From CBDUEF01 sp018063485 (lineage in GTDB: Bacteria > Pseudomonadota > Alphaproteobacteria > Rhodobacterales > Rhodobacteraceae), in NCBI GenBank assembly GCA_037045435.1, contig JBAOID010000021.1, positions 1 through 64,000 of the forward strand: DNA of 64,000 nucleotides, given 5' to 3'. The number at the start of each line of letters is the position of its first letter. Position 1 is the first letter of the stretch. Below the pieces are notes generated by a model. The model was not told the DNA's origin. It made no database searches and was given only the letters and a program-made list of their open reading frames with translations. The position numbers and the translations under genes were made by a program. Positions 47,663 to 54,732 of the stretch are shown here, in pieces.

Positions 47663-48187
47663 TTTGGGGCCATATCCGCACCCTTGAGGGCGAGCGGCAG
47701 TCCGGCAATCACGGTGATGACGCTGTCGGCTTGGGCGGCAAGCCGTTGGTTCAGGCGGCCCTGATGATCACGAAAGGCGCGCGCGAGTGGGTTTTCGGGA
47801 ACGATTCCCCAGCCGACTTCGTTGGACACTATGACAACGGGCGCGGCGCAGGTGGAAAGGGCGGCGAGGAGCGTTTCGGTTTCAGCCGCAGTATCGCGAT
47901 CTGCCAGCAAGATATTGCTGAGCCAGAGCGTCGCGCAATCAAGGAGTGCGGCGGCGTTGGCGGGGATATCGGCCAGTGCTGCGGCGGCGGTAAGGGGGGC
48001 GTTATGAGTGATCCAGCCTTTGCCCCGGTCGGCGCGGTGTTGCGCGATGCGCTCGGTCATCTCGCTATCCCAAGCCTCGGCGGTGGCGATGTAATGGCGC
48101 GGGCGCTGGGCGGCGGTGATCAGACGCTCGGCGTAGCCGCGATTTGCCGGAGCGCGCGCCGCCGACGACGAGGGTAAGTCTGGGCAA
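47659..48187 (-). CDS. cobU: Adenosylcobinamide kinase/guanylyltransferase (frameshift)
   Basis: About 175-residue bifunctional enzyme of nucleotide-loop assembly in cobalamin synthesis. P-loop LVVGGARSGKS near the N-terminus; frame breaks near 48140; then MTERIAQHRADRGKGW, LLDCATLWLSNIL and VIVSNEVGWGIVPENPLAR, all standard CobU/CobP segments. The start is uncertain: TTG at 48187 fits the family N-terminus but has a weak ribosome site. Confidence 0.85.
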
Positions 48188-48205
48188 GGAAATTGCGGTG
48201 GGGGG

Positions 48206-48234
48206 TGATCCGGTCAAGGGTTGCCTGCGTATGA
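48206..48234 (+). promoter_or_regulatory. Candidate RpoE-type promoter of rpoH
   Basis: TGATCC (48206-48211) is followed after 18 bases by TATGA (48230-48234), 45 bases before the rpoH start codon. This layout resembles the RpoE (ChrR-controlled) promoters described in Rhodobacter sphaeroides, where rpoH-II is a target. Match is by eye. Confidence 0.55.
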
Positions 48235-48278
48235 AGAGAAAGTCCGGTAAGTTCAACGGATAAGGAAAGGGGGTTGAG

Positions 48279-49154
48279 ATGGCACTGGATATCTATACCG
48301 ATCAAACCCTGTCGCGCCAAGCGCGCAAGGCGGAACTGCTGGATGCGGAAACCGAATTGGCGCTGGCCTATGCTTGGCGCGATCAGCGCGACGAGGCGGC
48401 ACTGCACCGGCTGATCACCGCCTATATGCGGCTGGCGATTTCGATGGCGTCGAAATTCCGCCGCTATGGCGCGCCGATGAATGATCTGATCCAAGAGGCA
48501 TCTTTGGGCCTTATGAAGGCGGCGGAAAAGTTTGATCCCGACCGCGGCGTGCGGTTTTCGACCTATGCGGTGTGGTGGATCAAGGCCAGCATCCAGGACT
48601 ATGTGATGCGTAACTGGTCGATGGTACGCACAGGGTCCACATCGGGGCAAAAGGCGCTGTTTTTCAACCTGCGCCGGGTGCAGGCCAAATTGGAGCGCGA
48701 GGCGCAGGCGCTTGGCATCTCGCTGGATCAACATCAGTTGCGCGAAAAGGTGGCGCTGGAGATTGGCGTGACCATGGCTGAGGTCGCGATGATGGAGGGG
48801 CGGTTGGCGGGGTCTGATGCCTCGCTGAACGCCACGCAAGCCGCCGATGAGGACGGGCGCGAGTGGATCGACGCGCTGGAGGATGAGGCCCCGCAGGCCG
48901 CCGAAGTGGTGCAGGCCGCGCATGACCGCATGAAGGTGCGCGATTGGCTGGTGCAGGCGATGGGGGCCTTGCCCGCGCGCGAACGCCATATCGTGGCCGA
49001 GCGGCGGTTGCGCGAGGATCCGCGCACGCTGGAATCGCTGGGGGCCGAGTTGGGGCTTTCCAAGGAGCGCATCCGGCAGTTGGAAGCGGCGGCCTATGGC
49101 AAGCTGCGCAAAGCGCTGGTGACCAATTCCACCGAGATCATGGCGTTTTTGTAA
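48279..49154 (+). CDS. rpoH: RNA polymerase sigma-32 family factor, RpoH-II type
   Basis: 291-residue alternative sigma factor. Region 2 (YMRLAISMASKFRRYGAPMNDLIQEASLGLMKAAEKFDP; FSTYAVWWIKASIQDYVMRNWS) contains the aromatic promoter-melting residues; the RpoH box GQKALFFNLRRVQ is at about residues 124-136; region 4 HTH lies in LESLGAELGLSKERIRQLEA. Directs heat-shock/oxidative-stress genes. The upstream TGATCC-N18-TATGA fits RpoE control, the known circuit for the RpoH-II paralogue in Rhodobacter. Confidence 0.9.
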   Translation: MALDIYTDQTLSRQARKAELLDAETELALAYAWRDQRDEAALHRLITAYMRLAISMASKFRRYGAPMNDLIQEASLGLMKAAEKFDPDRGVRFSTYAVWWIKASIQDYVMRNWSMVRTGSTSGQKALFFNLRRVQAKLEREAQALGISLDQHQLREKVALEIGVTMAEVAMMEGRLAGSDASLNATQAADEDGREWIDALEDEAPQAAEVVQAAHDRMKVRDWLVQAMGALPARERHIVAERRLREDPRTLESLGAELGLSKERIRQLEAAAYGKLRKALVTNSTEIMAFL

Positions 49155-49215
49155 ACGGGTTGAGTTTGGCGCGGGGGACTCCTAAAGCTGGTGCAGTCAG
49201 CGGGAGACTTGGGCG

Positions 49216-50415
49216 ATGTTGGGTTCCAAACGCGTGCTTTTGATCATCGGCGGCGGGATTGCCGCCTATAAATCGCTTGAGCTGATCCGGTTGTTGAAGA
49301 AATCGGGGGCCTTTGTGACTCCGGTTTTAACAGCGGCAGGGGCCGAGTTTGTCACGCCCCTATCGGTGTCGGCACTTGCGGGGGAGAAGGTTTATTCCAG
49401 CCTGTTCGATCTGACCGATGAGGCCGAGATGGGGCATATCCAGCTATCCCGCGTGGCCGATCTGGTGGTGGTAGCCCCGGCGACGGCGGATCTGATGGCG
49501 AAAATGGCGGGCGGGCGGGCGGAGGATCTGGCCTCGACGCTGCTGTTGGCCACCGATACCCCGGTGATGGTGGCCCCGGCGATGAATGTGCGGATGTGGG
49601 AGCATAAGGCGACGCAACGCAATCTGGCGCAGTTGCAGGCCGATGGTGTTCGGGTGGTTGGCCCGGATGAGGGCGAGATGGCTTGCGGTGAGTATGGCTT
49701 TGGCCGGATGGCCGAGCCTGCGGCGATCCTTGCGGCGATTTCCGGGGCTTTGACAGATGGGCCGCTGACCGGGCGGCATGTGCTGGTGACCTCCGGTCCG
49801 ACGCATGAGCCGATAGATCCCGTGCGCTATATCGCCAACCGCTCCAGCGGCGCGCAGGGCACGGCAATAGCGGCGGCGCTGCGTGATCTGGGGGCAAGGG
49901 TGACCTTTGTGACCGGGCCTGCCTCGGTGCCAGCGCCTGAGGGCGTGGCGGTGGTGCGGGTTGAAACCGCGCGGGAAATGCTGGCGGCGGTAGAGGCGGC
50001 CTTGCCTGCCGATGCGGCAGTGATGGCGGCGGCGGTGGCCGATTGGCGGGTGGCCAATGCGGGCGCGCAAAAGATGAAAAAGGACGGCTCTGGCAAAGCC
50101 CCGGCGTTGGAGTTTACCGAGAATCCGGATATTTTGGCCAGCGTTTCCAGGGGGAAAGCCCGGCCCCGTCTGGTTGTGGGCTTTGCGGCGGAAACCGAGA
50201 ATGTGGTGGAATTTGCCAGCGCCAAGCGGTTGCGCAAGGGCTGTGACTGGATTGTGGCCAATGATGTCTCACCGGGAACCGGGATCATGGGTGGGGCGGA
50301 GAATGCGGTGGTGTTGATCACTGATCAGGGCGCGCAAAACTGGCCGCGCATGGGCAAGGATGCGGTGGCGCGGGCCTTGGCGGCGCGGATTGCGGCGGCG
50401 TTGGGGGTGGTTTGA
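49216..50415 (+). CDS. coaBC: Bifunctional phosphopantothenoylcysteine decarboxylase/phosphopantothenate-cysteine ligase
   Basis: 399-residue CoA-biosynthesis enzyme. FMN-dependent CoaC half: LLIIGGGIAAYKSLELIRLLKK, catalytic His in MGHIQLSRVADL, PAMNVRMWEHK and the GEMACGEYGFGRM Cys loop. CoaB half starts near residue 185: VLVTSGPTHEPIDPVRYIANRSSG, then VAAAVADWRV-type segment and GFAAETEN. Start at 49216 with GGGAGACTTGGGCG upstream. Precedes dut. Confidence 0.95.
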   Translation: MLGSKRVLLIIGGGIAAYKSLELIRLLKKSGAFVTPVLTAAGAEFVTPLSVSALAGEKVYSSLFDLTDEAEMGHIQLSRVADLVVVAPATADLMAKMAGGRAEDLASTLLLATDTPVMVAPAMNVRMWEHKATQRNLAQLQADGVRVVGPDEGEMACGEYGFGRMAEPAAILAAISGALTDGPLTGRHVLVTSGPTHEPIDPVRYIANRSSGAQGTAIAAALRDLGARVTFVTGPASVPAPEGVAVVRVETAREMLAAVEAALPADAAVMAAAVADWRVANAGAQKMKKDGSGKAPALEFTENPDILASVSRGKARPRLVVGFAAETENVVEFASAKRLRKGCDWIVANDVSPGTGIMGGAENAVVLITDQGAQNWPRMGKDAVARALAARIAAALGVV

Positions 50416-50440
50416 CGCGGCGGTGTGGCTGCGAATGGCG

Positions 50441-50476
50441 GATGCCTCCGGCGGGGAATATTTGGACGATGAGGGT
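50441..50476 (+). repeat. Degenerate copy of the dispersed element upstream of dut
   Basis: GATGCCTCCGGCGGGGAATATTT, then GGACGATGAG. It matches the ATATTT-spacer-(C)(A)GATGA core of the copies at 7539, 15469, 62216 and 62381 but has only a weak stem (GCCTCCGGCGGGG). It lies between coaBC and dut, sense orientation, four bases before the dut start codon. Confidence 0.5.
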
Positions 50477-50479
50477 GGT

Positions 50480-50941
50480 ATGGTGGTTGTGAAAATCCTT
50501 TGGGAGCAGTGGGCTGATCGCTCGGTGGCTTTGCCGGCCTATCAGACGGCGGGGGCGGCAGGGGCGGATATTTGTGCGAATTTTCCCGAAGGTGAGCGCG
50601 CGGCGGGGATGGTTTTGGCACCGATGGAGCGGCGGGTGGTGCCGACGGGGATCAGGGTGGAAATTCCTGAAGGGTTCGAGATGCAGATCAGGCCGCGCTC
50701 GGGCCTTGCGATGAAATTCGGGATCACGGTGCCGAATACGCCGGGGACGATTGATTGCGATTATCGCGGGCCTTTGGGGGTGGCTTTGGTCAATCTGGGG
50801 GCTGCGCCCTATGTGGTGCGGCACGGCGACCGGGTGGCGCAATGCGTGGTGGCCCCGGTGGTGCAGGCTGGGTTTGAGGTGGTGGTCAGCTTGGGCGATA
50901 CGGCGCGCGGGCCGGGTGGTTTCGGGTCGACCGGGGCTTAG
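50480..50941 (+). CDS. dut: dUTP diphosphatase
   Basis: 153-residue trimeric dUTPase converting dUTP to dUMP. The five motifs are visible: AAGADICA, RPRSGLAMKFGI, GTIDCDYRGPLGV, YVVRHGDRVAQCVV and RGPGGFGSTG at the C-terminus. ATG at 50480 chosen because the family starts at about this point; the ribosome site is weak (GAGGGTGGT). Conserved coaBC-dut neighbourhood. Confidence 0.95.
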   Translation: MVVVKILWEQWADRSVALPAYQTAGAAGADICANFPEGERAAGMVLAPMERRVVPTGIRVEIPEGFEMQIRPRSGLAMKFGITVPNTPGTIDCDYRGPLGVALVNLGAAPYVVRHGDRVAQCVVAPVVQAGFEVVVSLGDTARGPGGFGSTGA

Positions 50942-50949
50942 GGGGCGGA

Positions 50950-51990
50950 ATGTTGGTCTTGGGACTTGCGGCGGCGCTTTGGGCCTTGGGTTGGGTGATG
51001 GCGGTTCCGGTGCGGTTGCGCTGGGGGATGATCACGCTGCTGTGGCTGGCGGTGATTGTGGCGCATCTGGCCTTGCCGGAAGGATCTGGGTTGCGGCTGG
51101 CGATGGGCGGTGATGCGCGCGCCTGGCTGGTGCTGGGCGGCGTGGCGGCGCTGGTTTTGGGCTATATGCGGGTGTTGCGGCGGCTGCGGGTGGTGCCGGT
51201 GGCAGCGCCCAAAGCAGGGTTTTCCGATACCGAGCTGGAGCGCTATGCCCGTCATATCATGCTGCGCGAAATCGGTGGGCCGGGTCAAAAGCGGCTGAAG
51301 GCGGCCAAGGTTCTGGTGGTGGGGGCCGGGGGGCTGGGCTCGCCGGTGATGTTGTATCTGGCGGCGGCAGGCGTGGGCACCATTGGCGTGATTGATGATG
51401 ATGTGGTGGAAGGGTCGAACCTGCAACGGCAGATCATCCACAGCGATGGGCGAACCGGCATGGCCAAGGTGCAATCGGCGGAAATCGCGATGAAGGCGCT
51501 GAACCCGTTTATCGAGGTGCGACCTTACCGGCGGCGGTTGGAGGCGGAGATCGTGGCGGATCTGGTGGCGGAATATGATCTGGTGCTGGACGGGACCGAT
51601 AATTTCGACACCCGCTATCTGGTGAACCGGGCCTGTGTTGTAGCGGGTAAGCCTTTGATTGCGGGGGCGATTACGCAATGGGAGGGGCAACTTTCGCTCT
51701 ATCATCCGGCGGCGGGTGGCCCTTGTTTTGAATGCGTCTTTCCGGTGCGGCCCGCGCCGGGGATGGTGCCAACCTGTGCCGAGGCGGGGGTGGCAGCGCC
51801 TTTGCCCGGCGTGATTGGCGCGATGATGGCGATGGAGGCGGTGAAATGGATTACCGGCGCCGGGCAGGGTTTGGCCGGGCGGTTGATGATCCATGACGCG
51901 CTTTATGCCGAGACGCGGATGATTGCGGTGAAGCGGCGGGATGAGTGCGGCTGTTGTGGGAAGGCTGTTTCAGCCGAAGCGGTAGCTTGA
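50950..51990 (+). CDS. MoeB/ThiF-type E1-like adenylyltransferase with N-terminal membrane helices
   Basis: 346 residues. First about 75 residues form two or three hydrophobic segments (LVLGLAAALWALGWVMAVPVRL; MITLLWLAVIVAHLAL; AWLVLGGVAALVLGYM). The ThiF/MoeB domain follows: ERYARHIMLREIGGPGQ, nucleotide loop VVGAGGLGSPVMLYLAAAG, DDDVVEGSNLQRQ, DGTDNFDTRYLVNRA, and the CxxC pair at PCFEC...(C-terminal) CGCCG. Adenylates the C-terminal Gly of a ThiS/MoaD-like sulfur carrier. The membrane extension is unusual against E. coli MoeB. Confidence 0.88.
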   Translation: MLVLGLAAALWALGWVMAVPVRLRWGMITLLWLAVIVAHLALPEGSGLRLAMGGDARAWLVLGGVAALVLGYMRVLRRLRVVPVAAPKAGFSDTELERYARHIMLREIGGPGQKRLKAAKVLVVGAGGLGSPVMLYLAAAGVGTIGVIDDDVVEGSNLQRQIIHSDGRTGMAKVQSAEIAMKALNPFIEVRPYRRRLEAEIVADLVAEYDLVLDGTDNFDTRYLVNRACVVAGKPLIAGAITQWEGQLSLYHPAAGGPCFECVFPVRPAPGMVPTCAEAGVAAPLPGVIGAMMAMEAVKWITGAGQGLAGRLMIHDALYAETRMIAVKRRDECGCCGKAVSAEAVA

Positions 51991-52764
51991 AGCAGTGACG
52001 CCGCCGAAGACGTTATTGTCGTGATAAACGAGGGTAGCCCTTTCGGATTCGGCAGCCCCGAGGGCGGCAAAAAGCGGGACGAAATGGTCTTCTTGCGCAT
52101 GGCAGGTGCGGGCATAGGGGGCGGAGTCCCAATTGAGCAGGCTTTGGGTGCGGGCGGGGGAGGGTTTTGCCAGCGTGTCGGCCAGCCAATGATCAAAGGC
52201 GGCAGAAGGGATTTTCGCGCCAGGGCCAAACAGGCGCAGGTTGTGATAGCTAAGGCCAGAGCCGACAATCAGCACGCCTTCATCACGCAGCGGAGCAAGG
52301 GCGCGGCCAAGAGCGAAATGCGCGGCGGGGTCATAGCCCTGTTGCAGCGAGATTTGAAACAGCGGCACATCGGCGCGCGGATACATGACGAAGGCCGGAA
52401 CGAAAGTGCCGTGGTCATAGCCTTGGGCTGGATCAAGGCGTGTGGGCAGACCTGCGGCGGCAATCAGATTTGCCGCGCGTTGGGCGATCTCGGGCGCGCC
52501 GGGGGAATTATAGGTGATCTGATAGGTCTCGGGCGGAAAGCCCGAGTAATCATAGACCATGCCGGGGGATTTGCCTGACATCACGGCGAATTCCGGGCTT
52601 TCCCAATGGCCCGAGATCATCAGAATGGCGCGAGGAGTGGTGCCGATTTCCTCGGGCATCCGGGCGAGGGAGGCCTCCAGGCTGGCCAGCACGTCACGCA
52701 TTTTGGGAATCCAGGGCCAGGGGCCGCCGCCGTGGCTGATGAAATAGGTGGGGAGTTTGGACAT
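51970..52764 (-). CDS. Class III extradiol dioxygenase, YgiD/4,5-DOPA-dioxygenase-like
   Basis: 264-residue metal-dependent ring-opening dioxygenase. The N-terminal TYFISHGGGPW and SGHWESPEF supply His ligands, with YDHGTFVPA and GLSYHNLR further on. Start at 52762-52764 with GAGGATACC upstream. Tail-to-tail overlap with the moeB-like gene (21 bases). Physiological aromatic substrate unknown. Confidence 0.88.
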   Translation of the reverse strand: MSKLPTYFISHGGGPWPWIPKMRDVLASLEASLARMPEEIGTTPRAILMISGHWESPEFAVMSGKSPGMVYDYSGFPPETYQITYNSPGAPEIAQRAANLIAAAGLPTRLDPAQGYDHGTFVPAFVMYPRADVPLFQISLQQGYDPAAHFALGRALAPLRDEGVLIVGSGLSYHNLRLFGPGAKIPSAAFDHWLADTLAKPSPARTQSLLNWDSAPYARTCHAQEDHFVPLFAALGAAESERATLVYHDNNVFGGVTASSYRFG

Positions 52765-52960
52765 GGTATCCTCGCAGATCATGGGGGCAGTTTGCGCTTT
52801 GTGCGCGGTGCGATCAATTGGCGGAAACGGGCGGGGCGTTGTGCGCAGATGAACAGAAGGGAAAGGGCGCGCGCCCTCTTGCCCCTTCCCCCTCTGGCCT
52901 GTCATAAACGCTGGCAGAGACCTGACTGCCAGATCAAAATCGTAACCGGGAGTTGACCAA

Positions 52961-53746
52961 ATGAGAATCGCAGCCGCCCTGATGGGGCTTGCCATGACTG
53001 TTTCCACTGCGGCTTTTGCGCAAAGCCTGCCCGATCTGGGCGGCAAGGAAGTGGTTGTGGTGACCGAAAACGCCTACCCGCCGTTGCAGTTCACCGACAA
53101 GGACGGCAAGGCGATTGGCTGGGAATATGACGCGATGGCGGAATTGGCCAAGCGGTTGAATTTCACCCTCAAGATCGAGAATTCGTCATGGGATGCGATG
53201 ATCCCGGCGGTGTCGGAGGGCCAGTATGACATTGGCATGACGGGAATCACCATCAAGGACGACCGCAAGGAAAAAGTCGATTTTTCCGAGCCCTATATGC
53301 GATCGGAAATGGTGATGCTGGTGAGGGGCGATGAAAGCCGCTTTACTGATGCCAAGAGCTTTGGTGCGGATGAAAAGCTGTTGGTGGCAGCACAGCCGGG
53401 AACGACGCCGTTTTACACTGCCGTGTATGAGGTGCTGGACGGCAATGAGGCCAATCCGCGGGTGAAGCTGTTCGAGACCTTTGGCGCGACGGTCGAGGCG
53501 CTGAAATCGGGCGATGTCGATCTGGTCTTGACCGATGGCACCGCGGGTGCGGGCTATGTTGCGGCCTCGGATGGCAAGTTGAAGATTGTGGGCGAGAAGT
53601 TGGGAGTTGAGGATTTCGGCTTCATCTTCCCCAAGGGCTCGGATCTGGTGGCACCGATCAATGCCGGGATCGAGGCGATGAAGGCCGATGGCACGATTGA
53701 GGCGCTGAACAAGAAATGGTTCCTTGATTACAAGATGGGTCAGTGA
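52961..53746 (+). CDS. Polar amino acid ABC transporter substrate-binding protein
   Basis: 261-residue family-3 SBP with Sec signal MRIAAALMGLAMTVSTAAFAQ. Lobe marks: YPPLQFTDKDGKAIGWEYDAMAELAKRLN, NSSWDAMIPAVSEGQYDIGMTGITI, KVDFSEPYM, C-terminal ALNKKWF. First gene of a two-gene importer unit; the ATPase is not in the window. Confidence 0.92.
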   Translation: MRIAAALMGLAMTVSTAAFAQSLPDLGGKEVVVVTENAYPPLQFTDKDGKAIGWEYDAMAELAKRLNFTLKIENSSWDAMIPAVSEGQYDIGMTGITIKDDRKEKVDFSEPYMRSEMVMLVRGDESRFTDAKSFGADEKLLVAAQPGTTPFYTAVYEVLDGNEANPRVKLFETFGATVEALKSGDVDLVLTDGTAGAGYVAASDGKLKIVGEKLGVEDFGFIFPKGSDLVAPINAGIEAMKADGTIEALNKKWFLDYKMGQ

Positions 53747-53769
53747 GTCTGGCGGCCCCCGAATCTGAT

Positions 53770-53797
53770 GGCCCCGGAGTGATCCGGGGCCTTTGTC
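53770..53797 (+). terminator. Stem-loop between binding protein and permease
   Basis: GGCCCCGGA (53770-53778) / TCCGGGGCC (53783-53791), loop GTGA, followed by TTTGTCT. The permease start codon is only 8 bases after the stem, so it may act as a partial terminator, as a 3' stabiliser for the binding-protein message, or on permease translation. Confidence 0.7.
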
Positions 53798-53798
53798 T

Positions 53799-54590
53799 AT
53801 GACCCCGAAACAGGATCAGGATTTTCCATACTGGCTGGTGGTGCTTTGCGCCATCGGGCTGGGGCTGTTTTATCAGGTCTGGGCCTCGGATATCTATTCG
53901 CAAGTGATGCGGACGCTGGCCAAGGGCTTGTGGATCACGGTGTTTGTGGCCGTAGTGGCCTATGGAATGGCCTGCATCCTGGGGCTTGCGCTGGCGCTGG
54001 CGGGGATGTCGCGGTTTGCGGTGCTGCGGCAGGTGGCGCGGTTTTACATCGAGGTGATGCGCGGCATTCCGATCATGGTTTTGCTCTTGTATGTGGCCTT
54101 TGCGGCGGCACCTGGGTTTGTGATGGCGCTGAACTGGGTGATCACGCCTTTGGGGTTCGAGCCGATGGGGACGCGGGATTTTCCGCTGCTGTGGCGTGCG
54201 GTGATTGCGCTGACGCTGGCCTATTCGGCGTTTCTGGCCGAGGTGTTCCGGGCCGGGTTGCAAGCGGTGGACCAAGGCCAGATCGAGGCGGCGCAGGCGC
54301 TGGGGCTGAGTGGCTGGCAGCGCTTTCGGCTGGTGGTCTTTCCGCAGGCGTTTCGGATGATCCTGCCGCCTCTGGGCAATGATTTCGTGGCGATGGTGAA
54401 GGATAGTTCCCTGGTTTCGGTGCTCGGGGTGTCGGATGTGACCCAACTGGGCAAGGTGACGGCGGCGGGGAATTTCAGGTATTTCGAGACCTATAATATT
54501 GTGGCGCTGATCTATCTGACAATGACGATCGGGCTGTCTTTGGTATTGCGCCGGTTGGAGCGGCGGCTGAAGGCGCGCAACGAAAGGTGA
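53799..54590 (+). CDS. Polar amino acid ABC transporter permease (HisM/GlnP type)
   Basis: 263-residue permease, about five to six hydrophobic segments. Family features: FYIEVMRGIPIMVLLLYVAF, AEVFRAGLQAVDQGQIEAAQALGLSGWQRFRLVVFPQAFR (coupling loop) and PPLGNDFVAMVKDSSLVSVLGV. ATG at 53799 (a TTG at 53793 is an alternative); no clear Shine-Dalgarno because the upstream hairpin occupies the position. Its ATPase partner must be encoded elsewhere. Confidence 0.9.
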   Translation: MTPKQDQDFPYWLVVLCAIGLGLFYQVWASDIYSQVMRTLAKGLWITVFVAVVAYGMACILGLALALAGMSRFAVLRQVARFYIEVMRGIPIMVLLLYVAFAAAPGFVMALNWVITPLGFEPMGTRDFPLLWRAVIALTLAYSAFLAEVFRAGLQAVDQGQIEAAQALGLSGWQRFRLVVFPQAFRMILPPLGNDFVAMVKDSSLVSVLGVSDVTQLGKVTAAGNFRYFETYNIVALIYLTMTIGLSLVLRRLERRLKARNER

Positions 54591-54638
54591 TCTGATTGCG
54601 CGGCTGCGCCGCAAGTCCTGTCTGCGCTGACGCGCGGG

Positions 54639-54658
54639 GCCTTGCCAAAGGGCAAGGC
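54639..54658 (+). terminator. Stem-loop after the amino-acid permease gene
   Basis: GCCTTGCC (54639-54646) / GGCAAGGC (54651-54658), loop AAAG, in the 142-base gap before the M3 peptidase gene. No U-run; probable transcript end. Confidence 0.5.
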
Positions 54659-54732
54659 GGGGAATTTGGCAAATGGTGGGGCTGGACCTTTGGGCGGGGG
54701 CTGCATAGCTTTCGCAGCAAAGGAGATTTGCC

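Noticed and set aside
51970..53046. Dioxygenase starting at 53046 (358 codons)
   Set aside because: Extension would run through the divergent promoter and into the amino-acid binding-protein gene; the family N-terminus begins at 52764.
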